From assembly GCA_963930645.1 (NCBI GenBank), contig OZ005662.1:5213436-5277435 (forward strand): DNA of 64,000 nt. The letters run 5' to 3'. Source of the stretch: Salticus scenicus. Taxonomy: Eukaryota; Arthropoda; Arachnida; Araneae; Salticidae. Shown here in pieces: positions 45,691-57,714 of the stretch; position 1 is the stretch's first letter; each line of letters opens with the position of its first letter. The notes under the pieces were generated by a model, which made no database searches, was not told the origin of the DNA, and worked only from the letters and a program-made list of their open reading frames with translations. The position numbers were made by a program, and so were the translations under genes.

Positions 45691-45891
45691 ATTATTTACT
45701 ATAATTACTAAAGCCTTTGACAGAATTTTGCCTGACGTCCATTTTTAAACTCATCCAACGTCAAAATCAAACTCCTTTTATTGAATTAACCCATAGATAA
45801 CAAAATAATAGAACTAAGAATAAGAAGATAGAAAACATTTTTCAATTTCTAAGTATCTAAATAAAAGTAAATGAAAGTTTTATACACTTGC

Positions 45892-46598
45892 CAGGGGTTA
45901 ATACAGGTCGAGTTTACTACCGTTTATGGGTACCTTCACAAAAATCGATCTGGCAAAAAAGGTATCTTCACAAAATTCATACAGCTAAAATCGGTACTTT
46001 CACAAAAATCTTAGTCCTCCCAGCAAAATCTAATATTTTTAATTAGCACATTTTCAAAAGAAAATAATTCGTCCATTTCTGTTGATGCGATTTGCGAAGC
46101 AAGAATCATACAGAATGTTGGTTTTAATCTACACACAAGCGTTTGTTATGGGCGAGAAACAGTGCAGCATATGTAAATAAAACAATCCTTATGTGTATCG
46201 GTACAGACACGCTCTGAAGTTGTGGCCATAGTGTACTGTTTGCTGATTTGTCAGGTGGTTTAACATTTTGGTGACTGTATGGTGATGTGTCTATCCTCCC
46301 TGGTACAATTCATGTATAGTGCAGTGATACTAACACAAATAAAAACAACTTCTACTTACACTATCTCTACTGAACTGTTTACTTCAGAGTGAAGTAAGTT
46401 TTGGTTCCTGTTCTGCTATAAGCCTCACACTAGCTGCTGAGAGTTAATTTTATTATTCTACTTAGTTCAAACTCCCCCCCTCCCCCTACACACAGAGAGA
46501 AAGAAAAAGAGTGTACTACAATTTTTCACAAAAATAAAACATAGTTAAGATTTTTCACAAAAATAGGTATTAAGTTTGAAATCTTAGATTGGCCCCTG
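45892..46598. mobile_element. Non-autonomous DNA element with CAGGGG tips
   Basis: Left tip CAGGGGTTAAT and right tip ATTGGCCCCTG are short inverted repeats. The 5-bp CTTGC is duplicated at 45887-45891 and 46599-46603. Inside each end is a TTTTTGTGAA/TTCACAAAAAT motif in inverted orientation. The 707-bp interior has no transposase. CAGGGG tips are frequent in hAT elements, but only 5 bp are duplicated, so I leave the superfamily open. Confidence 0.5.
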
Positions 46599-46776
46599 CT
46601 TGCAAAAAAAAAAAAAAATGTTTCATAAATCATAAAATAATTCAGATTTCATAAAGATTTAATAAATAGATTTAAAATATGCAAAATATATAAATTAAGA
46701 TGAAAAAATAAGTTACTTAAGGAAAAACCTTGCCTTGACTACTGTATTTAGAAAATCTGTTTAAAGTGTTAACTTA

Positions 46777-47005
46777 CAGTCGGCAGCAAAATTATTGAAA
46801 TACACATCCACATTTTTCATATTATTTTTAGTTTGATTGCTAATTTTTATCATCAACTTACTTTTTTATAAACAGCATAAGACTAAGATCCCAAATCGAC
46901 AAATACTTACTTAAAAAAAAAAAAAAAAAAAAAAAAGGTAGGTGCATATCTTTTAAACATGAATTATTGCTAGTTCTTCAATAATTTTGTTGCCAACTCT
47001 TTTCT
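46777..47005. mobile_element. Small mariner/Tc1-type MITE
   Basis: GGCAGCAAAATTATTGAA on the left and TTCAATAATTTTGTTGCC on the right are inverted repeats of about 20 bp, beginning at a TA on the left. The interior is AT-rich with a poly-A run. Confidence 0.55.
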
Positions 47006-49635
47006 GCAAAAGGTTTTACTTTCATACGGAAAAAGTAAATGCTACTTCAATTCATATCATCATATCAAAATAAGAATACCTAATTATGTTGTGCATTTAT
47101 GAATGACAAATTTGCTAATTGTGCTTGAAAATGATTAGTTAGAAATTAATAATAGCCTACACAAAACTTCATCTGATAAATCTATCCATCAAGAAAAAAA
47201 TTTATGAAAATTTTATTTCACATTTATGATTTACAATAAGGAAAAGTTTCAAGCAAAAGTAAAGGGGGAAGCATTTTTAACATTTTCCAACAAAGTTTTA
47301 AAAATGTTTATGATTTTGGTTTGTCTGCAAGGTTAAACCAATGTTTTCTATTAAAATGGTAGAAATAACACAACTGGTTTGCGTACAGGGACACACAAAA
47401 GAATGACAATGCACTGCTTCCTATGAGATGCATAATCATATTTTTAAAAACTTTGTACTGCATAAATCATATTAAAATGCATATGGTTAAAAATAATGTT
47501 TTCTATAGAATGTGATATGTTTAGCGTTAAGATTTACAGAGTCACACTAAAATATTCAGATGCATTAAGAGCTACAACTAGAAATTGTTGGAACTGCATT
47601 TCCGTTTGTGTTAAATGTTTTTAACACTTTTCAACAATGTTTAATTCAGTTAGTCTATCTGTCTGTATTTTTGTCTGTTGTGTGATAATGTAGGGATAGT
47701 ACATTGAAGGTTAAACGATGCAACAAGTATGTACAGCTGGAAAGTATTAATAGTAATGCAAACTGCATGATTTTTCGTTCTTGTTTAAGTAAGACTAAAA
47801 GAAGCAAAATAAAAATTTCAGGACACATTTTCAAAAAATTTTCAGGACATTTTCGCAAAATTTAAGGACATGTAACCTTTTAAAAGACTTTTATCTCAAT
47901 ATTAAGAATAAAAATTATTAAGCAATAATTTAAGATGTATATTTAATATACACATTTTATTCGTATTAACTTTTCTTTTAATAACTTGTATACCTTAATT
48001 AAAAAAAAAAAAAATCTGCAATCTTTCATGGTATTGTGCCTCTATCTCAACCAGTTAAAACACAGTTGAATAAATGCTAACTCAAATTGAAATATTAAAT
48101 GAGTAGCAAAAAATATTAAAAGTTAAAATATTTTCTAGAATACAAGGAAAAAAAATAAAAGACTATGCACCTGACGCCAAGCTGCCAAATACGTTGTGAA
48201 GGCGATAAACGTTGCAAGATTAGCTACCAAATTTCGTATATAAATAGTAGTTTAAGTTTACCAGAATCATTAAGCCCTTTCTCATTTTTAGGAAATATTA
48301 TTATTGGTATAATGTTTCGTTTTCCACCACTAATTTTTGTCAAAGACTACAAAAGTTGGCCATCTACACTCGAGTGAAATTCACTGAATTCTAGGCTGAG
48401 CATTTACCAATGAGAGATTCTGTAATAAACAGTGGAATTCTATTCCTGAACTAGTGATATTCGTTCTGTGAGATATATATAATGCCATTATCGTGACTTT
48501 TGTGAAAAGCCGGAATTTTATCAAAGTATTTCCAGACTTTTAAGGGATTTGAGGGATATTTTTTCTTTATTATATTGATATAACATGAAGTATATTATCA
48601 AAATGCCAATTAAAAAAATTAAATGTTAATTATTTATTAAAAATCAAAATTTTAAAAATGTAGTTTTTTTCTTTTTTTTTAATGATTAAGTTAAAAGGAA
48701 ATTAACAAAAAACAAATAACTGTGCTTTAAATATTTTTAAATTTTTGTTTATCTGACTTTTGCAACACAAAACTGGATTTAAATAATTTAATGTTGCTTT
48801 ATTAAATTTTTCATATTCAATAGATTTTTGTGAAACATTTTGACGTATTTTGATGTCTCTTAGTTAACTAGCAATATTTCACTGTTGATGTTTTCAGATA
48901 TTTTTAAATTTTGAATTTTAATTAATTTTATTTTACATTCCTCCCACAGTTTGCTTTATATTGACAAACAACTGCTTTTTATTGCTTTTATTTGTTCACA
49001 TATTTTTTTCTTTGTATTTTAATAGGATAAATATAAATTATATTTCATGGAGATTTTTTCAAGATTTTGTTCTACACAGTAATTTGAGTACCTCCAATAT
49101 TTTTGAAAATTCGGTGTTTTGTTGGGTGGGTCAGGCAAAGTCATGCCAAGCCTGCTTTTGTGGTTAGAGTAATAGTTTTCTTCGCTTGTTTTTGTGAATG
49201 TTTATAGATATCAACCTGCCTGTTTATTGATGTTTTGATGAACCAGCTATAACAGAAAAATGCCAATGTTTCAAAAGCTATGTTTATATTTCAATGGGTG
49301 TATAAAAAAGTCATGCAGAGTTGATATCAGATTTTTTTTTTTTTACGATAGTAAATATTAAAAAAAAACCTTTTAATTAAAACAACACATTTATTCAAAT
49401 TTCTGGAATTTCAGGACAAAACGCTAAATTTAAGGACATTTTTTATTTTTTCACGAATTTCAGGACAACTTTGAGCTATGTTAAAGAGACCAAATGAATT
49501 CTTGCCATCATCTGATTTAATATACAATTGAAAACTCATTAATTATGGAAGGATTAAAATCATAAGAACTAATTTAAAAAAATAGCAATAATATTTTATT
49601 ATTATTCACAGTGGAACTTTTTTTTCGGTGATAAA
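47006..49635. other. AT-rich intron sequence, no gene recognised
   Basis: A copy of the GTTTGCGTACAGGGACACAC motif near 47378 marks a further dispersed repeat fragment. No coding support in the short ORFs. Confidence 0.4.
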
Positions 49636-50585
49636 AAAACCTTCAGTGATTCCTACTGCCTTTGGCAGCGTTTATATGATTCAACAGAAAATTTATTTAA
49701 CCAACTTCCCGACTAGACTTCCATTTGAAACTTTCAGAACAGTTCAGAACACTGTGAAAATGCATTTTTTAAATATTTTAACCAACTCCTTTGGGTTCCT
49801 GCTGCCTTCGGCAGCGTTACCAGTACAAAGCTTGCAATTGATTATTCACTAACTTCCTGACTAGATAAACATTTGAAACTTTCAGGATAGCTCAGAACAT
49901 GGTGACAATACTTTTTTTAATACCTTTAGTCAACTGTTTCAGGTCCCTACTGCCTTTGGCAGCATTTATATGATTCCACAGAAAATTTATTTAACTAACT
50001 CCCGACTAGCTAGACATTTGAAACTTTCAGAATAGTTTAGAATACGGTGAAAATGTATTTTTTAAATATTTTAGCCAACTGTTTCAGGTTCCTGCTGCCT
50101 TCGGCAGCGTTACCAGTACAAAGCTTGCAATTGGATTTTTCACTAACTTCCCGACTGGCTAGACATTTGAAACTTTCAGGACAGCTCAGAACACAGTGAC
50201 AATACTTTTTTTTAATACTTTTAGTCAACTGTTTCAGGCCCCTACTGCATTCGGCAGCATTTATATGATTCAACAGAAAATTTATTTAACTAACTTCCCG
50301 ACTATCTAAACATTTGAAACTTTCAGAATAGTTCAGAATGCGGTGAAAATGCATTTTAAAAATATTTTTAACCAATTGCTTTGGAACCCTGCTGCCTTGG
50401 GCAGCTTTACCAGTACAAAGCTTGCAATCAATTTTTAATTATCTTCTCGGCTAGATAGCCATTTGAAACTTTTATAATAGCTCAAAACACGATAGCAATG
50501 AATTTTTTAAATACTTTTATCCAATTGCTCCGGGTTCCTGCTGCCTTCGGTAGCATTTATATGATTCAACAGAAAATTTAAAAAC
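49636..50585. repeat. Tandem repeat, about 146-bp monomers in an alternating dimer
   Basis: The motif CTGCCTTCGGCAG or a close variant occurs at 49656, 49802, 49950, 50095, 50245, 50392 and 50541, spaced 145-150 bp. Odd copies continue TTTATATGATTCAACAGAAA, even copies TTACCAGTACAAAGCTTGCA. The basic unit is therefore a dimer of about 295 bp repeated 3.5 times. Confidence 0.85.
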
Positions 50586-50589
50586 ATGG

Positions 50590-51353
50590 TATATAAAAAG
50601 TTCTTTTTATCTTGTAATTATTTAATCTCAAGTTGAAATAAGCACTACTTTAGTACATTAAAAATATTGTGCAGTGAAAACAACATTACAATTTTGACCT
50701 TTTTGAAGGCAATTTATCTGCCATGCTGTCTTCCATTGTTTTGATAAGCCAAATTTTACAAACAACAACGGAATGAACATGAAAATTCATAATTTAATTA
50801 ATTTAAATTTCAAAGTTTGACTTTAAGGGGCATCACAATGGATTAAAACAGATCTCCATTTAAAATTTTGTAACTCTGCAATTAACTGTTTACCAAAAAT
50901 ATGACTGACACACATGCAAACATTTTCTTTTAATATATTAATAGATCTGGAATGATTGTGAATTCATGGGAAAATACCTGAAATTTTAACAAGAAATGTT
51001 TTTGTATAAAGGAGAGGATGTACAGTTTATTTTTGGGAGTTCCAATCCTCTCATCATGAAAAATGAAATAAATACTTGAAATCAAGTAATTTACTAGATG
51101 GCCACTATTGGCTGCCTTCACTGCATACAATTGGTTTAGCCTGACATCAACCTTCTATTCTTTATTTGCTTACAAATAAAACGTGATGAGTTAATTATTA
51201 GTTTATTTTTCTCTTACACTATCAGGGTTGCTATACTACCAAACACGGGGAAAAAATCCCAGAGTTTTCCCAATCTCTTTTAAAAATAAAATAAATGACA
51301 TGCAATCATGCAGCATTAGAATCTAACTTGTTTACAAATCAATTGAACATATC
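50590..51353. other. AT-rich sequence, no gene recognised
   Basis: No element end or coding frame is supported here. Confidence 0.4.
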
Positions 51354-51355
51354 TA

Positions 51356-52124
51356 CCGTAATTTTGCGCGTATAGTCCGCGGACTATGTGTGTTTAAAAG
51401 GCAAATTTTTTCACCTGCGGACTATACAGTGGTGCGGATTATCTGCTAGTTATTCTCAGTTCAAATCCTCAAAATCAGAATTAAACATGCGAATACTACG
51501 AACTGCCGATTCTGACGATCAAATATAAACATAAACAAAAGAATAAGACACAAAGAAAACATTGTATCGGTAGCGAAGCATGGAGCATAAAGCAAAAGAT
51601 CACTATTAGGATAGCATGCTGCTGAATATTCCTGTACTGTTATTTTTTAAATCATGTTCGCAAAATATCGTCGAAGTTTTACTGCTGAGCAATACCAATG
51701 ACAAACTTTGTGATAATCTTCCAAAAAATATATCTCCTAGAGTGTTGAATCACATACAATCAGCCATACTGTATTTCTAGTAGGAAAGTAAAACTCACTC
51801 AATGACTCAACCATTCAACCGGGAATTCCGATAGAAAATGTAAACATCAACTTTAAAGGTTTCTTTTAATGTATAATTTTTAAAATAGGGTTTATTAATA
51901 ACAAGTACTTCTTTTCTTTATACTATTTATTTTAATAGTGGGAATGCTTTAATATTTTCATATAAAACTACATAATAGTGATTTACTTGCTGTTTTCTTG
52001 GGGTTATATGGGGCACCCTTTCTTGGGGCACCTGCGGACTATACGGTAGTGCGGACAATCTGATGATATTTAAAATACCTTTTACATAAAACTTCACCTG
52101 CGGACTATGCACGCGAAATTACGG
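51356..52124. mobile_element. Non-autonomous pogo/mariner-type element, 769 bp
   Basis: CCGTAATTTTGCGCG and CGCGAAATTACGG-type ends form inverted repeats of about 25 bp that continue into ATAGTCCGC. TA flanks both sides, the mariner/pogo-type duplication. Just inside each end lies a CTGCGGACTATAC segment, repeated in direct orientation near the right end. No transposase ORF. Confidence 0.75.
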
Positions 52125-52129
52125 TAAGT

Positions 52130-53790
52130 TATATTCAATTTATTAACTTATAGTTGGAGAAAAACCATATAATTAACTGTTCTTTCTTCTTCATTATAAA
52201 GCGCTAAAGTTTAAAAGAATTTAATTCTGAAAAAAAAAAAAAAAAAAATTCCAGAGTTCACTCAAAAAAGTTCTAAATTATCTCAATTTTACCCTATTTT
52301 TGCAATAAATCTTAAAATCCGAGTTTTCCCTATTTTATAATAGATTTTTAAATTCCCTGAGTTTTCCAGGTTTTCCCTGAATTCCAGGTATAGTAGCAAC
52401 TTTAGACTCTTTTGTAAAACTATTAGAGATTGTATGGCGCTATGTCACTGTCGATCACAGCAGTAATCTTTTACACAAATGAATTTTCATAATATTTCAT
52501 CATTAAAATCCTGCTAAACAAGAAAGCATGAATCCTTTATTTATAAAAATAAAACTGTTGTAATGAAAAGTTTTTTTTTAAAATATGACAGGATTATTTT
52601 TTTCAGACAGTGATTTTGCGTTATTGTCGTTTATTGTATTAAACATTGATTTTTTTTTATAATTTAGATTTAATTTAGAAAAAAAAAGTGCACATGGAGA
52701 ATGAAATATAATGGTACTGGATAATTAAATTTATAGAGATGTCTATGTAATATAGGAAAAACTATTTTAGATAAATATATATTTTTTCTAATAATAAAAA
52801 GAATGGAAATCTCATACTATTTTACCTGAAAACATTTTGTATATTTAGACCAATTAAAAAATGTGTTTTTCCTGTTTCCTCTCTCACATTTAGTTAAAAA
52901 AATATTTAAATAAAATTGAGAAAAATCGTGCTAAAGCAATAGTATAGCTTGGACCTCTTAACGAAATTTTAAATTTGGCACCAAATCAGCTCTGATGTTT
53001 CTCCCAAAGATGTTTACTTATGCAATTGTGATACCCGTTTTAATTCATCGCCAAAATGACAACAAAAATATAAAAACAGCCAAGGGTCTCCTATGCTGGT
53101 GTTATACTAAAGTATCTTTAAGAAATGAATGTAGAAACCGATGCTAGGGAATGAAACACAGTTACTGCATGCTTTTATATGGAAGAATGGATTAAAATAA
53201 GTCCTGTCATACACTACATTATATTCTGTTTACAAAGAATGTAAGCAGGATATATATATATTTTTTCTTCTAACAGGGTTCCCACTCAATTTCAAAAATA
53301 AAATTCCCTGACTTTCCCAGGTCTAATTTTAGAAAATTCCAGTCACAAAATTTGGTTCACGACATAAAAAAGTATAAAACAGAACATAGTTTGCGACATA
53401 AAAGACAACATAGTAATGTGACTTGTGATATAAATTGAATGCTGAAAAAGCCTTTTCCAGGTATATATAATAATTTTTCTAGGTTTTTGAGAAATATTTA
53501 CAATTTTCCCTGATATTTCCCTGACTTTTTTCAGTAATTTCCAATTCCCTGACTATTCCAGGTTTTCCCTGACCCGTGGGAACCCTGTTCTAAAAGTAGA
53601 AAAATGATATTTGCAGATAATTTAATTACAATCTTCCCCCCTCTTTTTTCAGATTTCGAAATCTGCATGTGAAAATAGGTAAATTATTCTAAGGTAGACA
53701 GTTGGTAACTTTATCTATTACATATATAACATAATACGTACATTGGTACATGAATTTACAAATAAGTAAAATTTTACTTCAAAAGACATT
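52130..53790. other. AT-rich intron with a dispersed-repeat copy
   Basis: 53035-53190 on the minus strand matches 22015-22150. About 53270-53585 contains CCCTGACTTTCC, TTCCCTGACTATTCC and similar short direct repeats flanked by ACAGGGTTCCCAC and GTGGGAACCCTGT, an inverted pair (53274-53286, 53576-53588) suggesting a small TIR element. No gene. Confidence 0.5.
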
Positions 53791-53797
53791 TACTTAC

Positions 53798-53822
53798 AAG
53801 CTAGGAGATCCTTCTCTTCTAG
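53798..53822 (-). CDS. Exon 4, 25-nt microexon of the zinc-finger gene
   Basis: Acceptor TTTTTTTCAG and consensus donor GTAAGT flank 25 nt. With the last base of exon 3 it starts a TCT codon, then encodes RREGSPS, and its last two bases make TTA with exon 5. The Arg/Ser-rich product fits the Ser-rich region that follows. Reading straight through the 89-bp intron from exon 3 is also open but would give a hydrophobic tail in the wrong frame. Confidence 0.6.
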
Positions 53823-53911
53823 CTGAAAAAAAAAAATAATAATAATTAATATAAAAGATCTGTAGAAAAACAATAATAATAGAAATTTAAAAATAGTAAG
53901 CTTAAAATTAC

Positions 53912-54056
53912 ATTGAGGAAATTCTTCAATTTCCAACTTCATTGTTCCCCATCCATATCTCCTGAATACTTTGTCCACGATGCCATTTACTCTGCTTTCA
54001 ACAAAAGGCTTTGGTTGGGTCTCAAACTTTTTGTAAATATCTGGTTCAAACATTTT
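53912..54056 (-). CDS. Exon 3, conserved segment after the zinc finger
   Basis: Acceptor TTTTTTCATTAATAG; donor T|GTAATT, which is weak. 145 nt encode KMFEPDIYKKFETQPKPFVE followed by a segment including VDKVFRRYGWGTMKLEIEEF. Entry phase 0 matches exon 2; exit after one base matches exon 4. The composition (balanced charges, conserved-looking aromatics, no repeats) is that of a folded or conserved region. It directly follows the zinc finger, as the helix after a matrin-type finger often does. Confidence 0.75.
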
Positions 54057-54059
54057 CTA

Positions 54060-55030
54060 TTAATGAAAAAATAAAAGCAAATGAATAATAAAAGAAAGAA
54101 AATATACTCAAACAAATTATGATTTAAGATATATCTATATAATTCTTATTAAAATTCTATTTATAATATCAAAAACATGAATGAATTTTCTTTACAATCA
54201 AATTTAGTATCAGAGAAAGAATTATAATCTATAATAATAAAAGAAGTTAAGAATAAAGCTAAAAAATATATTTTTAATTTTAAAAGGTATTGTTATGGAT
54301 TTGTAAACAGTACCTAGTCATTTTTATGTAATTTCATCTAAAGAGGTTTGGACAGGTTTTAAAATGTCAATTTTCTGCATTTCTAGCTTGATTTGGCATT
54401 AAATATCTCGTTTTAGAAAGCTTCACCAGGTCAGATGATGAGGAATTTGCACACATAGAGGATTTGAACAAAATTCTATTTTTCTGGTAGTTTTAGGCCT
54501 ATAAATTTCAAAAAGTTTATTAAAAATGCAAAAAAAGTTCTCATTAATTTTAAAAATAACTTTAAAAATAACCAAAAATCACGTGACTTCAAAATGCTGC
54601 CTCAATCGCTGTGACGTCACACTTTATGATGCTTCAATGTTTACATTTTGTTATCCTAGTTAGCAAGCAACAATTTGTTTTAACTTTCGTAATTATCAAT
54701 CATTTATGTGATTTCTGAACATTTCTTTTTCATCTTATAGCCATTTAATATCATTATCACCATTTTCCATTATCATTTTCAATTGTTTTCTTTTCATTGC
54801 AGTTGTTCAATGTTTTCGTTTAATAAGATCCTCTGGAACGCTAGAATAACTTTTGAAGAGAATTAGCCGTTATAAAGTAAATTTTTATTGCTATACAACT
54901 GGTAAATAATTTAAAATGTAATTACTAATGCGCCAAGTTAAAAGTTTTAAAATATGAAAAATGGATAAATAATAATTTTTAACCATTTAGGTGTTTTATG
55001 TACTTCAAGTGTACAAAATGCGCTTCAAGT
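54060..55030. other. AT-rich intron sequence, no gene recognised
   Basis: No element ends or coding frames are supported. Confidence 0.4.
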
Positions 55031-55036
55031 TTAGTA

Positions 55037-56283
55037 CAGTGTAGGATCTGTTATCCAGAAAACTTGGGACCTGAAGCATACTTGCCAACCAATTTTAATA
55101 AAAAAAGGGAAGATTTTTGTTGAAAAACCAGAAGATTTCATAAAAAAAGGGAAGATTTTTTTTTTACTTGTTTATTACGTCAAATAGAAAAAATATATAT
55201 ATACAGTTTTACAATTTTAATATTTAGAAGCAATCTATAAAAACGTTTTAAAATAGATTGATTATACTAAATGTATAAAAGTTTTAAATGAAGTTATTCC
55301 TCTTCAACAAATAAATATCTACAAAACAGAATCTGTAAGAAATTTATTTAACAATAGACAAAAAACTTAGTTAAATTAAAGTATAACTAATTTTTTAAAT
55401 AAATAGAACATGATTTTTGTGTATGTACATTAATCATACATATGAAAAAAAAAGTAGCAGTAGCTAATTATCAGTTTCAAACATGCATAAAACCAACTAA
55501 GTATTAATTTTCTTAAATTGATTTGGAAAAAATTTTCCTACCTGAAAAAATTATTTTTAATTTTTTTACCCCATGTTTCCACATTTGGTATAAATATGAC
55601 ATACAAATATTTAATTTAATTGTAGAAAAATAAACAGATTCATTAAACTCAGCAATAAAGATCTAAAAATAATTACATACGTGAAAAATATTGAGCACTT
55701 TTATTGCTTTATTGTTTCTAGAATTGATCATTGATCACAATCCGGGGAAAGGGGGGGGGGGGATACAAAAATATAATTACAGAGTAAGAAATATTAAACT
55801 CTTTCAACTCTACTTCTAGAATCTAATGAAAGAAGTTTAAAATTAATATTATCATTTATGTTGCAAATGCATAAAGATTAGGAAACAAAAGGCTTCTGCA
55901 GAACATTTGATTGCTGATCACTAGTTGGAAATAAATGAAAGGGGGGGGGGGGGTAAAAATAATTACATCAGCAAGAAATATTTAACCATTCTATTTCTTT
56001 ACATGTTCTAGAATCTCATAAGGCAAGTTTGAAATGAATATTGACATTTATGTTATGGATGGAAAAAGATTGGGAATCAGGAGTTTTCGTAGAACATTTG
56101 GGTTTTATTTTTAAAACGAACGATATCCGCGACTTTTTTAAAAACGGAAGATTGCATCATCTGTCCGGAAGACCGGAAAATACGTTAAAAAACCGGAAGT
56201 CTTCCGGGAAAACCGGAAAAGTTGGCAAGTATGCTGAAGTATTCTGGATAAGGGGTTTTTCCGTAATTCGAAACACTTTACTG
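55037..56283. mobile_element. Small pogo/Tigger-type MITE split by a hAT-like element
   Basis: CAGTGTAGGATCTG at 55037 and CACTTTACTG ending at 56283, each next to TA, bound a short element. Its continuous sequence resumes across CTGAAG after the inner insertion. The CAGT-starting ends and TA flanks fit the pogo/Tigger group. Confidence 0.5.
55077..56233. mobile_element. hAT-like non-autonomous element, third copy of the family
   Basis: CATACTTGCCAAC and GTTGGCAAGTATG are perfect 13-bp inverted tips. CTGAAG is duplicated at 55071-55076 and 56234-56239. The interior carries the same GAGCACTTTTAT, GTTTCTAGAAT and AATATTGACATTTATGTT blocks as the elements at 18436 and 28208. The right end has four CCGGAA(G/A) repeats. 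No transposase. Confidence 0.7.
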
Positions 56284-56525
56284 TAAGTATGAAAAAAGCA
56301 TGAAAAAATTTAAAAAATAGCAGTTATGAATAACATAGTATAGAAATATATTAGTTATAAATTTGTTAATTTAATGAATTAGTACTTATACAATATAAAA
56401 CAATGTTAATTACAATTTAAATTACAATTAGTAATAATAAATGAAAAATAAATAAATCATGTATAAAATTTAAATCCAGGGAGCAGAATCCTTAGATTTC
56501 AATTTTGAGAACATTTCTGTAATAG

Positions 56526-57714
56526 TTATTTTTGCTTATAACAAGTTTCTTGTACAAGTTGCTCTTGTATTTTGTACACTGACATAATTTGCTGTTCATG
56601 GAAGTAACTTCTCTGTTGCATCCCAGAAATGAGCTGCTCAGTGTAAAATATGAGTTTCTCATTCAAAATTTTCTCAACTATTTCAATTTTATCATCATAA
56701 TCACTTTCATCAGACACATCATTTGTCATCATTTCACAAATCTCACTGTCAGTCATCTGATGACTGACAGGAGTGTTAGTGTTTTCATCAGCATTCAAAC
56801 AATCCTCTACTGCCTCTTGACAGATCATTTGTGCTTCAGAACATGGCAGTCCTTTGGCATACACCAACAAATCCTCAATTATTTGTTTCTCCTTTGATGC
56901 CTTGAACCCTTCAAATTCAGGCTCATTTTCATCATCAAAAAATAATGAAGGCCGCAAATTGTACCAGGCATGGATGGGTGTGTTTTTCTCAACAGCATCC
57001 CACGCTTTTGCAACACTCCATAATGCATCTTTGAAGGTGAAATTTTTCTGAAAATCTGTTACCCCATACCTTTGTTGCATTCTGTCAGCATTTTCATTAA
57101 GAACTCCTTTTTATAATGAGTCTTAAGAGACCTCAGAATTCCTTGATCTAACGTCTGGATCAGACTTGTGCAGTTTGGCGGTAAGAATATTGCAGACACA
57201 TTATTCATTTTTAAAAACTCAGCTGAAAATCTTTCTACAGCATCATAATCCACAGAGGCTTTTTTACTGCACACTGACAGGATTCTTAAACCATTCCTCT
57301 TTTTAAAATTTCCCAACCATTCAGATGAGTAATCCCATTTTGTTTGGATATTTAATTTTTCATGAAAAATTTTAGCTTGTGCCATTATCAATGAACGTGT
57401 TAAGGAAATTTTTCACTACGCCGCTGCCTTATCCACTCCATCAACACCTTATCAACAGTCACATTTTGAGATTGATGCAGTGTCTTCCGTGACTCCATTA
57501 ATTTAGGAGAATCACTGTCTCCATAGAATAGCAGCAATTTTTCTTTTTGTTTTTTAAGGTCATAAATGGTTGAAAGACCATTACCATATTCATCACTAAG
57601 CAATTTTACTGAAGTACCTTGATCTAATCTTTTTAACAATGTTACTTTATCTGTAATGCTAAGTGCAACTCTCTTTCTTTTAGAATTTGAACCATCAGAC
57701 GATTGTTTAGACAT
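56526..57714 (-). pseudogene. Pogo/jerky-type (CENP-B-like) transposase, catalytic core deleted
   Basis: Three frames in order. 57714-57400 is the N-terminal CENP-B-like helix-turn-helix (KRKRVALSITDKVTLLKRLD, YGNGLSTIYDLKKQKEKL). 57391-57059 contains the second DNA-binding part (WLGNFKKRNGLRILSVCSKK), then after SAEF jumps directly to FLPPNCTSLIQTLDQGILRS. The DDE segment with the catalytic acids, normally about 130 residues between these blocks, is absent. 57080-56526 is the acidic C-terminal part. Two one-base frameshifts separate the frames. The protein therefore cannot be an active transposase. Confidence 0.85.

Noticed and set aside
49656..50541. CRISPR array, because of regularly spaced identical motifs
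   Set aside because: The repeated units are whole 146-bp monomers in a eukaryotic intron, not short repeats separated by unique spacers.
56589..57051. Two plus-strand ORFs of 102 and 65 codons
   Set aside because: They are antisense shadows of the acidic C-terminal part of the jerky/pogo-type transposase.
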